The notes below the pieces were generated by a model. That model ran no database searches. It worked only from the letters and a program-made list of their open reading frames with translations, and was not told the DNA's origin. DNA of 64,000 bases from an uncultured Bacteroidia bacterium (GTDB lineage Bacteria > Bacteroidota > Bacteroidia > Bacteroidales > ML635J-15), in contig CACYQN010000003.1 in assembly GCA_902776565.1 (NCBI GenBank), forward strand, positions 102,416 through 166,415, written 5' to 3'. Position numbers and translations under genes: made by a program. Shown piece by piece: positions 24,945-34,118 of this stretch (positions within the stretch are counted from its first letter, which is position 1; the number at the start of each line of letters is the position of its first letter).

Positions 24945-25301
24945 TTATGCCACCTCATAATTTCTCGCACAGCTATCCTTTGCCATCGATACACTTTCTG
25001 CAATAATCTCATACATATAATTACTATTTCCGAGTACATCGCGGTTGCCATCAATTACCCACCTGCCACTGATGGTTATCGTATCGCATATACGCAGACC
25101 CGATTCGAGCAACATTTCGGCGGTGTCGCCTAGCGCATTTACCGTGTACCAGCGTGTGTATTGCGAATACCTATTATTATCTATGCGCCTGTCAACAACA
25201 GCAATTATAAACCTTACGAGCTTATGCCCGCACATTTCATTTACCAATTCGGGAACCGAACCGATTCTTGCTTCAAATTCTATATGTCCGCCTAATCTCA
25301 T
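24945..25301 (-). CDS. SSB-like OB-fold protein
   Basis: A 118-residue protein whose order of elements follows bacterial SSB: MRLGGHIEFEARIGSVPE, then KLVRFIIAVVDRRI, TRWYTVNALGDTAEML, ICDTITISGRWVID and YEIIAESVSMAK. It lacks an acidic C-terminal tip. The ATG at 25301 is preferred because upstream in-frame residues (from 25385) are Arg/Trp-rich and unlike SSB. It heads the SSB-PBECR-PBECR row. SSB proteins are frequent cargo of plasmids and conjugative elements, which fits the island view. No good -7 box was found; GACCTTTG lies upstream on the same strand. Confidence 0.65.
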   Translation of the reverse strand: MRLGGHIEFEARIGSVPELVNEMCGHKLVRFIIAVVDRRIDNNRYSQYTRWYTVNALGDTAEMLLESGLRICDTITISGRWVIDGNRDVLGNSNYMYEIIAESVSMAKDSCARNYEVA

Positions 25302-25552
25302 CGTGTAAAAAATTTTTGTTAAACAATTTTCGTTCGGACTTCGTTTCGAAATCCACCGCAAAGGTCGGGCAACCCAAAAACACAAGTCGGTTTTTAAACG
25401 CTTACTTTCGTTTATTAGTCGTTTCTTGTCGCTTATACACGGATATATAGTTATATTTCAATATTTTACACAAAGCAATCATCAGACATTCTAATTCAAC
25501 AAAAAACTTTTTCCCTTTCGCTATTAATGTTATGTTAAACCTCAAATTAAAA
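25302..25552. other. Gene-poor gap between the island and the TetR gene
   Basis: The 320-base space to the TetR gene is AT-rich. Apart from the TetR promoter at its right end (25553-25583) I see no repeat, hairpin or short gene. A near-match -7 box (GACCTTTG, minus strand, about 25356-25363) might serve the SSB-like gene. Confidence 0.5.
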
Positions 25553-25583
25553 CTTGTGAGCAAAAAATAGCACACTATCTTTG
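25553..25583 (+). promoter_or_regulatory. Promoter of the TetR-efflux operon
   Basis: CTTG (25553-25556), a 19-bp spacer and TATCTTTG (25576-25583). The predicted leader is about 33 bases and includes AT-rich sequence where TetR-type autoregulation could act, but no clear palindrome was seen. Confidence 0.65.
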
Positions 25584-25621
25584 CACCGAATTTGAAAATT
25601 GGTACAAAGATTTAGATTGCC

Positions 25622-26227
25622 ATGCAGAAAACACTGGGAGTAAAGGCCGACATAATGAATGTTGCAGAAAAGCTCTTCTGCCGCTTCGGGTTCAACAAAA
25701 TTTCGATGGACCGCATCGCCAAGGAATCGAAGCACGCGAAGGGAAGCGTTTACTACCACTTTTCGAGCAAGATAAACCTGATGAACTCAATCCTTGAGAG
25801 CGAACTTGAGAAAATCCGCACCGACCTGCTTGCAATAATAAACGACAGCAACATGCCGGAGCCCGAAAAGATAAAAAAATATGCTCTGGTCAGGATGGAA
25901 AGCATGAACAACAGATATTCGTACCACAATGTACTGAAAAACAGAGTCCTTGAAAGCGGCGACAAGCAACTTATGGAATGCTTCTCGAAAGTTCACGATG
26001 CACTGGTGACCTGGGAAAAGGAACAACTTACGGCAATCATAGTATCAGGGAAAAACAAAGGCGTTTTCCGTCCGGAAATAGACGCATCAAAGTATGTCAA
26101 TTCGTTAATTATGATGCTGTCGTCGCTTGAATTCCCATTCTTTATTTTCAATCTCTACGACAAGTACAAGAACTCGTTCGATTACATGATAGACGAGATA
26201 ATATTTAGACCATTAGAAACAATTTAG
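25622..26227 (+). CDS. TetR/AcrR-family transcriptional regulator
   Basis: A 201-residue repressor-type protein. The N-terminal helix-turn-helix (ILxVAEKLFxRFGFNKISMDRIAKESKHAKGSVYYHFSSK pattern, residues ~11-50, abbreviated here) is typical of TetR, including the YYHF recognition-helix end. The C-terminal ~140 residues form the ligand-sensing, dimerising helical domain. It is the first gene of the efflux operon and most likely controls it, as usual for RND systems. The effector is unknown. Confidence 0.9.
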   Translation: MQKTLGVKADIMNVAEKLFCRFGFNKISMDRIAKESKHAKGSVYYHFSSKINLMNSILESELEKIRTDLLAIINDSNMPEPEKIKKYALVRMESMNNRYSYHNVLKNRVLESGDKQLMECFSKVHDALVTWEKEQLTAIIVSGKNKGVFRPEIDASKYVNSLIMMLSSLEFPFFIFNLYDKYKNSFDYMIDEIIFRPLETI

Positions 26228-26251
26228 ACCGAAATAATAAATTAGTACAAA

Positions 26252-26749
26252 ATGAAAGCAAAAGTTTTAACTGCAATATTGATATTCGGAATTCTCGCTG
26301 GCTGCTTTTCGTCGTGCAAGAATAGTCCGCGTCCATATATAGGCGAATACACTTACCAAAGCGACGGCAAGATTAATATAGGTCTAATTACAGGAGGCGT
26401 TGATGTGCCGATTACCGACAAGATGGGACAGATGCAGATAATGAAAGGCGACGAAAAAGGCAAAGTCTCGATAATAAAGACATCTATAACAGGCGACATC
26501 AAGCGTTTTAGCGGAAAAGTTTCGGACGGTGAACTTTCAATCGACGAATACACCTACGAAAAGGAAATCAAACTCGACACCATTATTAATGGAAAAGCAA
26601 AAGTAACCTATACGGCGAAAGGAAAACTCCGCGACAACACTATAGTATTCGACGACAACTATTCGGGTTTCTTCACCGAAAAGGAAACTGGAGCTGTAGG
26701 CACAATCAAAAGCGACAACGCAATAACCATAGCAAAACTAAACGACTAA
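26252..26749 (+). CDS. Predicted lipoprotein of unknown function
   Basis: A 165-residue exported protein. LAGC and FSSC near residues 15-22 offer lipobox cysteines. The mature part is strand-rich with Gly, Thr, Asp and Lys (GEYTYQSDGKINIG and similar), suggesting a small lipocalin-like or beta-barrel fold. I do not recognise a named family. It sits 24 bp after the TetR gene and 2 bp before the DUF2147 gene, so it belongs to the operon and may work in the envelope alongside the efflux parts. Confidence 0.7.
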   Translation: MKAKVLTAILIFGILAGCFSSCKNSPRPYIGEYTYQSDGKINIGLITGGVDVPITDKMGQMQIMKGDEKGKVSIIKTSITGDIKRFSGKVSDGELSIDEYTYEKEIKLDTIINGKAKVTYTAKGKLRDNTIVFDDNYSGFFTEKETGAVGTIKSDNAITIAKLND

Positions 26750-26751
26750 AC

Positions 26752-27201
26752 ATGAAAAGATTAGCAGTCATACTAATAGCAATTGCATTGGCATTCCCGT
26801 CATTCTCGCAAAGCAACGCCGAGAAAATATGCGGCACCTACCTTGTAATCGAAAAGAGCGAAGTCTCGAAAGTAAAGGTAACTCGCACATCGAACGGCAA
26901 CTTCGAAGGCAAGATTGTATGGATGAAGAACCCGTATTTCGAGGACGGTTCGCCAAAGACCGACATCAAGAACCCCGACCCCAACAAGCGCAACACGCCT
27001 GCCGACAAGATTGTGCTTCTGCACAACTTCAAGTACAATGCAAGCGACGACGAGTGGAGTGGTGAAATCTACAATCCCGTCGAAGGCGACATGTACAAGG
27101 CATACGCAAAGTTCGAATCGCCAAAGAAACTGAAAGTGCGCGGCTATGTCGGACTGCCGATTTTCGGTCGCAGCATGTACTGGACAAAACTTGATGAATA
27201 A
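26752..27201 (+). CDS. DUF2147 family exported protein
   Basis: A 149-residue protein with signal peptide (cleavage near PSFSQ, residue ~20). The mature part begins with the DUF2147 pattern GTYLVIEKSE, continues with a GKIVWMKNPYFEDG segment and KIVLLHNFKYN, and ends with VRGYVGLPIFGRSMYWTK. The family is periplasmic or surface-exposed and widespread in Bacteroidetes, with an unknown role. It is part of the TetR-efflux gene row. Confidence 0.9.
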   Translation: MKRLAVILIAIALAFPSFSQSNAEKICGTYLVIEKSEVSKVKVTRTSNGNFEGKIVWMKNPYFEDGSPKTDIKNPDPNKRNTPADKIVLLHNFKYNASDDEWSGEIYNPVEGDMYKAYAKFESPKKLKVRGYVGLPIFGRSMYWTKLDE

Positions 27202-27219
27202 CACAAAGACAACAAAGAT

Positions 27220-27708
27220 ATGAAGGTCGTAAAGAAACAGCGCAATAGCAAATCGTGCATAATCTGCGGAATGGACAATCCGTCGAGCGTAAAGGCCATG
27301 TTCTACGAAATGGAGAACGGCGAACTGCGCGGTTTGTTCACATTCAGAAACGAACACCAGAGCTACCCCGGTCGCGTACACGGTGGAATGATTACGGCAA
27401 TGCTCGATGAACTTATTGGTCGCGTATTGTGGATAAAGGAACCTGAAAGCCTTGCCGTAACCACCACAATTACAGTCAAATATCGCCGTCCAATGCCTAT
27501 TGGCGAGCAGTTGCGCGGAGTAGCAAGACTGGAACAGGATTCGTCGCGCGGATTCGTAGGTATTGGCGAAATATACGATGCAAACGGAAAACTGCTCGCA
27601 TCGGCAGAAGGCACTTATATGAGACTACCCAACGCTACAATCGGCGACTTCGACATTCACGAGGAGATGAAATACCTCATTGAGGACAATATTACTGAAA
27701 TAGAATAA
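27220..27708 (+). CDS. PaaI-like hotdog-fold thioesterase family protein
   Basis: A 162-residue cytosolic protein. The hotdog signature is GRVHGGMITAMLDELIGRVLW (central helix), then TTTITVKYRRPMPIGEQL. The HGG-x-x-x-x-x-x-D/E region carries the expected catalytic Asp or Glu. Family members hydrolyse acyl-CoA or aryl-CoA thioesters. The substrate is not evident. Its stop overlaps the start of the efflux adaptor by one base (TAATG). Confidence 0.85.
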   Translation: MKVVKKQRNSKSCIICGMDNPSSVKAMFYEMENGELRGLFTFRNEHQSYPGRVHGGMITAMLDELIGRVLWIKEPESLAVTTTITVKYRRPMPIGEQLRGVARLEQDSSRGFVGIGEIYDANGKLLASAEGTYMRLPNATIGDFDIHEEMKYLIEDNITEIE

Positions 27709-28733
27709 TGAAAAGGTTGACCTTTATATTAATATTAGCAACAATTTTGCTTTCGGGTTGCAGGGACAAGGAAAAAGTCGCCGAAGAACGCGTGATTTCC
27801 GTCAATGCCATGGTTGCCGACACCGAAACTTTCGGAGAAAAACGCACTTATGTAGGTACTATAGAAGCTTCGGAAGCAATAACATTGAGTTTCGAAGCCG
27901 GCGGAAATGTAAAGGATGTGTTCGTGAAGGTTGGCGACAATGTCCATGCAGGACAACTGCTTGCCCGTCTCGACAAAACCTCGGTGCAAAGTTCGTACGA
28001 TGCAGCCAAATCCACTTTGGAGCAAGCCGAAGACGGTTACCGCCGAGCAAAACAGCTTCACGACAACGGAAGTCTTCCCGAAGTGCGCTGGGTAGAAATC
28101 CAAACCAAGCTTGCTCAGGCTCAGTCAATGGAAAAAATATCGAAAGAAGCTCTCCAACATTGCGACCTTTACTCGCCAGCATCGGGCGTTATCGGTAGTC
28201 GCAGCATAGAACCTGGAAGCAATGTTTCGCCGCTGCAACAGGCTTTCAAACTAATGAACATCAGGCAACTGAAAGTAAAAGCATCAATTCCCGAAAACGA
28301 AATTTCGAAGATAAACATAGGCAAGAAAGCCATGGTAACAGTGCCTGCTGCCGACGACGAAGTCTTTGAGGCAGAAGTGATTGAAAAGGGAATTGAAGCC
28401 AACATACTTTCGCACAGCTACGATGTAAAGTGCATATTCAAGGGCGACCATAGCAAACTTCTGCCCGGAATGGTCTGCAAGGTTACAATGGACGAGCCCG
28501 AAAACACCGGCTATGTTGTTCCGTCGCGTGCTGTGCAGACAATGCAGGACGGAATCGGCATCTGGAAAATTGAAAATGGCCGTGCAAAACGCTGTATCAT
28601 AACATCAAACAAATATGTCGCCGACGGTGTGCTTGTCACCGAAGGAATTGCCAAGGGCGACACCATAGTTATTGAGGGGTACCAAAAATTATACGACAAC
28701 GCCAAGGTTGAAATAAATAAAATGATTGAATAG
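27708..28733 (+). CDS. RND efflux periplasmic adaptor (membrane fusion protein)
   Basis: A 341-residue lipoprotein with lipobox LLSGC (Cys near residue 18). It has the HlyD/AcrA plan: a lipoyl-like half (GNVKDVFVKVGDNVHAGQLLARLD, abbreviated), a helical hairpin (about 85-150), the second lipoyl half (YSPASGVIGSRSIEPG), a beta-barrel domain and a membrane-proximal domain. It links the inner-membrane pump to the outer-membrane channel. A palindromic repeat element separates it from the pump gene, which it would normally precede directly. Confidence 0.93.
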   Translation: MKRLTFILILATILLSGCRDKEKVAEERVISVNAMVADTETFGEKRTYVGTIEASEAITLSFEAGGNVKDVFVKVGDNVHAGQLLARLDKTSVQSSYDAAKSTLEQAEDGYRRAKQLHDNGSLPEVRWVEIQTKLAQAQSMEKISKEALQHCDLYSPASGVIGSRSIEPGSNVSPLQQAFKLMNIRQLKVKASIPENEISKINIGKKAMVTVPAADDEVFEAEVIEKGIEANILSHSYDVKCIFKGDHSKLLPGMVCKVTMDEPENTGYVVPSRAVQTMQDGIGIWKIENGRAKRCIITSNKYVADGVLVTEGIAKGDTIVIEGYQKLYDNAKVEINKMIE

Positions 28734-28790
28734 ATAATGAAAATTGTAGATAATCAATATACTAAAGCAACTATAAGGAAAAAAGGGATA

Positions 28791-28981
28791 GTCATTCCGC
28801 AAGTTAGAACAATAATGCGATACGGAACGGGGAGCATAATATTGTTCAATTGTGCGGAACGCAACAGCCTCGTGAAGCAAAGCGAACAATCTCCCACTGA
28901 AAACGTTTCCATGGGAGATTCCGTACAGACAGGCTCACACGACACGTACCTTAGTCGGTTCGCTTTGTCTTACGGAATGAC
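28791..28981. repeat. Palindromic MITE/REP-like element, copy 2, inside the efflux operon
   Basis: A 191-bp element with inverted ends GTCATTCCGCAAG and CTTACGGAATGAC. A central hairpin is formed by AATCTCCCAC and the GGGAGATT arm. It shares the GTCATTCCG ends, the CCTCNYGAAG segment and the central palindrome with copy 1 (16406-16588). It sits between the adaptor and pump genes of one operon. A short in-frame stretch (28737-28994) across it is judged non-coding. Confidence 0.75.
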
Positions 28982-29009
28982 TGTGAGAGGATAATAATAT
29001 GTTTAGAAA

Positions 29010-32000
29010 ATGAAGAAGCGCAATCACATAGAGTCGGCAATGCAGCACCACAGCATAATATTTGTTGTGTGCGCAGCTCTTGTTGCGTTTGGAATATTCA
29101 GTCTGCCGAACCTTAACAAGGATGAATTTCCGCAATTCACTATCCGTCAGGGTGTTGTTGCTGCAATATACCCCGGTGCATCGGCTCAGGAAGTGGAACA
29201 GCAGGTTGCAAAACCCCTGGAACGCTTTTTGTTCACATATCAGGAAATCGACAAGGACGGCACCTATTCCATTTCCGAAAACGGAATCGTATACGTGTTT
29301 GTTGAACTCAAACCAACAATAAACGACAAGGATGCCGTATGGTCGAAAATCCGCCACGGACTGAAGTTGTTCAAAACGACCTCGTTACCGGCTGGAGTAC
29401 TGGAAGTTGTAGTTGTTGACGATTTTGGCAACACTTCATCGATGCTTCTTGCCGTTGAGTCGGAACAACGCACCCCGCGCGAACTTGAAACCTATTCGGA
29501 ACAGATTTGCGACCGCCTCAGGTCGATTCGCGAAATGGGCAACCTCAAGACTTTCGGCATACAAAAGGAAGAAATTGCCGTCAGCATCGATGCCGAAAAA
29601 CTTTCGGCATACGGAATCGACCAGAAGGTATTGCTTGCTGAACTTGCTACCCAAGGCTTCCGCACCATAGGCGGAAATGTAGAGGAAAATTCGGGCAACT
29701 CGCAGATACACATTGCAATACCCTACGATTCGGAATATGCAATCGGTGAACAGATTGTGTATGCCGACCCCAGCGGAAATTCCATTCGCCTGCGCGACAT
29801 TGCCGACATCGAACGCCGCTACGCCGAACCGTCGAGCTACATCGAATACAACGGCAAGAGCTGTGTGATAATATCGATGGAAATGTGCGCTGGCAACAAC
29901 ATTGTGGCTTTCGGCGAAAAGGTTGAAAACATCCTCGACGAAATGCGCCACGAACTTCCGCCCGATGTAAACATGCAACGCATAACCGACCAGCCCAAAG
30001 TGGTTAACAAGTCGGTAATCTCCTTCCTGCGCGACCTTGTAGAGTCGATGCTCGTGGTTATTGCCGTTATGCTTCTGCTTTTCCCGTTGCGTACAGCACT
30101 TGTGGCCGGTTCGGGTGTTCCAATTTGTACAGCCATCACGCTGGGACTGATGTATTTGTTTGGCATTGAACTTAATACAGTTACACTCGCTGCACTTATA
30201 GTTGTTCTCGGCATGATAGTCGATAACTCAATCATTGTAATTGACGGCTACACCGACTATCAGCAAAAGGGGCATTCGCGGTGGTTCTCGGCATCGGTAA
30301 GCACAAAGGAACTGTTCGTTCCCACCCTGCTCGCCACCATAGCCATCTGCGCAATGTTCTTCCCGATGACCAAGATTATCAACGGACCTCTTGGCGACTT
30401 CGTGAAACTCTTCCCGTGGACAATCTCGTTCGCACTGCTTATTTCGCTTCTTTATGCCGTGTGGATTACTCCATACTTGTGTACCAAATTCATACGGAAG
30501 AAGGACGACAATGTGAACGCATTCGAAAGAGCGCAAAACAAGTTCTTCGACCTGCTGCAAAACTCGTTTGAAAAACTGCTGAACCTTTGCTTCCGCTTCC
30601 CGAAGACAGTGATTCTCATATTCTTCGCAACATTTGCTATCGGTATTTTCCTATTTACCAGAATGAACATACAGATGCTTCCGAAAGCCGACCGCGACTG
30701 CTTTGCCGTCGAAATCCATCTTACCGAAGGTAGCAGTCTGACGCAAACCGCCGAAGTGGTTGACAGCTTGCAAAGAATCCTCAATGCCGACAGTCGCGTA
30801 AAAGCTGTAACATCGTTTGTAGGCTGCGCATCGCCACGATTCCACGCCACCTACGCCCCGCAGATGGGAAAGAAAAGCTACGCCCAGTTCATAGTGAACA
30901 CCATAAGCGAAAAAGCGACGCTCGAAATTCTGAAGGAATACGGAGAGAAATACGAGAACTATTTCCCGAATGCGTATGTACGCTTCAAGCAGATGGACTA
31001 TCAGGCAGTGAAAAATCCTATCGAGGTGCGCTTCCGTGGCGACAACCTGCAGCAGATGGAAGCCTTGGCAGACACGCTGAAAGCCTACATGAACACCTTG
31101 CCCGAAGTTACCTGGGTACACTCCGACTACGACGAATCTACCCCTAATGTAAAAATCCGCCTCAAACCAGACGAAGCATCGCAACTCGGTATAACCCAAA
31201 GCATGCTTTCGATATTCCTGTCGGGAGCACTGGGAGGGCAAACGCTTACATCGGTATGGGAAGGCGACTACAAGATTCCCGTGGTGCTTTATTCGCAGGT
31301 TTCCGACACCAGCAAGATTCGGACGCTTGAAAATATGCTTGTCCCCACGGCAATGCCAAGTGTGTGGGTGCCACTCCGTCAGGTTGCCGAAATAGAACCC
31401 GAATGGCGAAAGTCATCGATTACACGCTACAACAGCATTCGCACCATAACCGTTGGTTGCGACCTAAAATACGGATGCAGTCAGCCTGTAAGCATGAAAC
31501 AAGTTACCAAATTTGTCGACAGCAACATAAAGCCCAACATGCCCGAAGGCATAAAAGTTGAATATGGCGGACTTACAGGCGCCAACAACTCAATGATTCC
31601 GCAGATTGTTGTTTCAATTATTGCAGCCGTGCTAGTACTATTCATCTTCCTGCTCTACCATTTTGCAAAAATCGATATGGCAGTGCTTTCGATAGCATCG
31701 AGCTTGATATGCATATTCGGTGCGTTTACTGGACTTTGGATGTTCGGACTAGACTTCAGCATTACGGCAGTGCTTGGTATTGTGAGCCTTATAGGTGTCA
31801 TTGTGCGAAATGCAATAATAATGTTCGAATATGCCGAATCGCTTCGCCGCGAAGGGCACAAGACAGCCAAGGAAGCCGCCTACGAAGCTGGTAAGCGCCG
31901 TATGCGACCGATTTTCCTTACATCGGCAACAACTGCCCTCGGCGTTATCCCTATGATAATTGCAGCAACTTCGCTTTGGATGCCCATGGGCGTGGTTATA

Positions 32001-32087
32001 TGCTTCGGCACAATTTTCTCATTGCCACTGATAGTAACCGTACTTCCTGTGGCATACTGGCAAATCTACAAACGCAAAGGAGAATGA
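29010..32087 (+). CDS. RND efflux pump inner-membrane permease (HAE1/AcrB-like)
   Basis: A 1025-residue proton-driven transporter. It has the twofold plan of the family: N-terminal helix, large periplasmic domain (about 35-330), six helices (about 335-520, including GMIVDNSIIVIDG in helix 4 with the essential Asp), a second periplasmic domain (about 555-860) and six helices to the end (GVIVRNAIIMFEYAE in helix 10). Length is normal. It overlaps the outer-membrane channel gene by 4 bp. The substrate cannot be inferred. Confidence 0.95.
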   Translation: MKKRNHIESAMQHHSIIFVVCAALVAFGIFSLPNLNKDEFPQFTIRQGVVAAIYPGASAQEVEQQVAKPLERFLFTYQEIDKDGTYSISENGIVYVFVELKPTINDKDAVWSKIRHGLKLFKTTSLPAGVLEVVVVDDFGNTSSMLLAVESEQRTPRELETYSEQICDRLRSIREMGNLKTFGIQKEEIAVSIDAEKLSAYGIDQKVLLAELATQGFRTIGGNVEENSGNSQIHIAIPYDSEYAIGEQIVYADPSGNSIRLRDIADIERRYAEPSSYIEYNGKSCVIISMEMCAGNNIVAFGEKVENILDEMRHELPPDVNMQRITDQPKVVNKSVISFLRDLVESMLVVIAVMLLLFPLRTALVAGSGVPICTAITLGLMYLFGIELNTVTLAALIVVLGMIVDNSIIVIDGYTDYQQKGHSRWFSASVSTKELFVPTLLATIAICAMFFPMTKIINGPLGDFVKLFPWTISFALLISLLYAVWITPYLCTKFIRKKDDNVNAFERAQNKFFDLLQNSFEKLLNLCFRFPKTVILIFFATFAIGIFLFTRMNIQMLPKADRDCFAVEIHLTEGSSLTQTAEVVDSLQRILNADSRVKAVTSFVGCASPRFHATYAPQMGKKSYAQFIVNTISEKATLEILKEYGEKYENYFPNAYVRFKQMDYQAVKNPIEVRFRGDNLQQMEALADTLKAYMNTLPEVTWVHSDYDESTPNVKIRLKPDEASQLGITQSMLSIFLSGALGGQTLTSVWEGDYKIPVVLYSQVSDTSKIRTLENMLVPTAMPSVWVPLRQVAEIEPEWRKSSITRYNSIRTITVGCDLKYGCSQPVSMKQVTKFVDSNIKPNMPEGIKVEYGGLTGANNSMIPQIVVSIIAAVLVLFIFLLYHFAKIDMAVLSIASSLICIFGAFTGLWMFGLDFSITAVLGIVSLIGVIVRNAIIMFEYAESLRREGHKTAKEAAYEAGKRRMRPIFLTSATTALGVIPMIIAATSLWMPMGVVICFGTIFSLPLIVTVLPVAYWQIYKRKGE

Positions 32088-33484
32088 AACGATTGACAGC
32101 CATATTATCCGCATTGTTGTTCAGCCTCACTCTGTTGGCACAAAATGAGTTCACGACAACCGCCACCGACAAGACCGAAGTGGCTGTGCAATACCTTTCG
32201 CTTGATGAGTGCAAACGCCTTGCCATTGAGAACAACGCCAAGATAAAGAACGCAGAACTCGACATTGAGGCCGCCGAACTTACAAAAAAAGGTGCTTTCA
32301 CAAAATATTTTCCACAGGTAAGCATCAAAGGAGGAGCATTCAAGGCAACCGACCCGCTTCTCGACATGGAAATTGGGAAGGGCAATGCAAATGTTGACTT
32401 TGGCAATCTAGCAATGAACAATGTATTTACAACGCTTTACAATGTTTATGGTCCATACATTGACGCAAGTGCGAATGTAAAAGGTCTCGACGATGGAATT
32501 GTAGGCGGTGTAATGGCAGTGCAACCGGTTTTTGTCGGCGGCAGAATTGTTAATGGAAACAAGTTGGCAGGGCTTGGCGTGGAAGCCGCAAAACTGCAGA
32601 CCGAAATTGCCCGTGACGAGACAGACCTGAAAACAGTAGAACTTTACTGGACAATTATTTCGTTGCAGGAAAAGAAAAAGATTATCGCCTCCGCAAACCA
32701 GCTTCTCGACACGCTTTACCGCGATGCTTCGGGAGCGGTAGAGGCAGGTATAATCCATAGGAACGACATGCTGAAAGTGACCTTAAAGCAGTCGGAAATG
32801 AAGTCGAACGAAATGAAACTGAACAACGGAATTCGTCTTGCAAAATCGGCTTTATGCCAGCATATTGGCATTCCGTACGATGAGAATTTAGTGCTTTCCG
32901 ACAGCATTGGCGAAATTCCCAACCCAAGCATTTACCATGTTGACCATGCCGAAGCCGTAAAAGGTCGCATCGAGTACCAGCTTCTCGACCTTAGCACCGA
33001 CGCAGAAAGGCTGAAAAAGAAAATGCTTGTTGGCGAAGTCTTGCCACAGATTGCCGTCGGTGCAGGCTACACCTGCAATACGCTGATGGACAAGTTCAAG
33101 ACCAACGGCTTGGTTTTCGCAACTCTGTCTATTCCAATTTCCGACTGGTGGGAGAAGTCGTACGACCTGAAGAAGCAGGAACTCAACTGCACCAAGGCCG
33201 AAAACCAGCGCCGCGACCTCGACGAGCAGATGCTTCTGCAAATGCAGATGGCTTGGAACGACCTCAGCGAAGCCTACTCGCAGGTGATGTTGTCGCAGCA
33301 GACTGCCGAAACCGCCACCGAGAATCTAAACCTCAGCACCGACAATTATAATGCTGGAATGATAAGCATGTCGGAACTGCTCGAAGCGCAGACCTTGCTG
33401 CAACAGGCTCACAGCCAGCTTGCCGACGACAAGGTTGACTACATGAAAAAACTCACGAAATATAAACAACTGACTAGGCAATAA
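32084..33484 (+). CDS. TolC-family outer-membrane efflux channel
   Basis: A 466-residue protein with signal peptide (to about LLAQN, residue 21), followed by two repeated halves rich in long amphipathic helices (SLDECKRLAIENNAKIKNAELDI and TDNYNAGMISMSELLEAQT, abbreviated), the signature of the TolC/OEP fold. The ATG at 32084 overlaps the pump stop (ATGA) and gives a clean signal peptide. It completes the tripartite pump with the two upstream genes. Confidence 0.93.
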   Translation: MKRLTAILSALLFSLTLLAQNEFTTTATDKTEVAVQYLSLDECKRLAIENNAKIKNAELDIEAAELTKKGAFTKYFPQVSIKGGAFKATDPLLDMEIGKGNANVDFGNLAMNNVFTTLYNVYGPYIDASANVKGLDDGIVGGVMAVQPVFVGGRIVNGNKLAGLGVEAAKLQTEIARDETDLKTVELYWTIISLQEKKKIIASANQLLDTLYRDASGAVEAGIIHRNDMLKVTLKQSEMKSNEMKLNNGIRLAKSALCQHIGIPYDENLVLSDSIGEIPNPSIYHVDHAEAVKGRIEYQLLDLSTDAERLKKKMLVGEVLPQIAVGAGYTCNTLMDKFKTNGLVFATLSIPISDWWEKSYDLKKQELNCTKAENQRRDLDEQMLLQMQMAWNDLSEAYSQVMLSQQTAETATENLNLSTDNYNAGMISMSELLEAQTLLQQAHSQLADDKVDYMKKLTKYKQLTRQ

Positions 33485-33488
33485 GCCA

Positions 33489-33518
33489 CAAAAAAAGCAG
33501 ATTTCCTAAAAAATCTGC
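33489..33518 (-). terminator. Terminator of the tRNA-Pro transcript
   Basis: On the minus strand GCAGATTT and AAATCTGC form an 8-bp stem followed by seven Ts, directly downstream of the tRNA gene. Confidence 0.8.
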
Positions 33519-33526
33519 CATCAAAG

Positions 33527-33599
33527 TCGGGGTGAGAAGACTCGAACTTCCGGCCTCTACGTCCCGAACGTAGCGCGCTACCAACTGCGCCACACCCCG
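33527..33599 (-). tRNA. tRNA-Pro (anticodon CGG)
   Basis: Read on the minus strand the 73 bases fold into a cloverleaf: acceptor CGGGGTG/CACCCCG, D arm GCGCAGTTGGTAGCGC, anticodon arm CTACG-TTCGGGA-CGTAG with CGG at positions 34-36, and T arm with TTCGAGT. The discriminator is A and CCA is not encoded. It is a single-gene unit with its own terminator. Confidence 0.95.
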
Positions 33600-33720
33600 T
33601 TGCCAAAAGGCGGTGCAAAAATAAGATTTATTTTTGACATCGCATTATTTTTTTGCAATTTATTTTGAAATGAAAAAGGACGGATAAATTCCGCCCTTCC
33701 ATAAACCAAATCATTCAAAA

Positions 33721-34113
33721 TCACATATTCTTCTTTATTTCCTCAACAAGTTGCTTATACTCCTCATCTGTGAGTTTTACGCGAGTATTCGACAACAGCA
33801 TATCACCTTCCTTGCTTATTGGAATAAGATGTATATGAGTATGAGGAACTTCAAGACCGAGAACCATTAATCCAATGCGTTCGCATTCGATAGTCTTTTC
33901 CAATGCTGCAGCTACTTTCTTTGCAAAAAGCAATATCTCCGACAGCACTTCGTCTGAATTACGGAATATATAGTCCTTCTCTTCCTTCGGGACAACCAAA
34001 GTGTGACCTTTCTTCAGCGGATTAATATCTAGGAAAGCGATAAACTTATCATTCTCAGCCACCTTGTAGCAAGGAATTTCTCCATTGATTATCTTTGTGA
34101 ACAATGTTGCCAT
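33721..34113 (-). CDS. HIT-family nucleotide hydrolase/transferase
   Basis: A 130-residue cytosolic protein of the histidine-triad superfamily. HTHIHLIP (near residues 91-98) is the His-x-His-x-His triad that forms a nucleotidyl-His intermediate, and the N-terminal FTKIINGEIPCYKVAEND is characteristic of the HinT-like branch. It follows greA by 5 bp, so the two are co-transcribed. The physiological substrate is a nucleoside phosphoramidate or dinucleotide in characterised relatives. Confidence 0.93.
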   Translation of the reverse strand: MATLFTKIINGEIPCYKVAENDKFIAFLDINPLKKGHTLVVPKEEKDYIFRNSDEVLSEILLFAKKVAAALEKTIECERIGLMVLGLEVPHTHIHLIPISKEGDMLLSNTRVKLTDEEYKQLVEEIKKNM

Positions 34114-34118
34114 AATCC

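Noticed and set aside
22441..25301. Prophage as the explanation of the SSB-PBECR island
   Set aside because: No integrase, terminase, portal, capsid or tail gene is present; only PBECR domains hint at phage or conjugative origin.
28737..28994. An 85-codon plus-strand frame between the efflux adaptor and pump genes
   Set aside because: It runs through the palindromic element, has no family likeness and crosses both inverted ends; the repeat explains it better.
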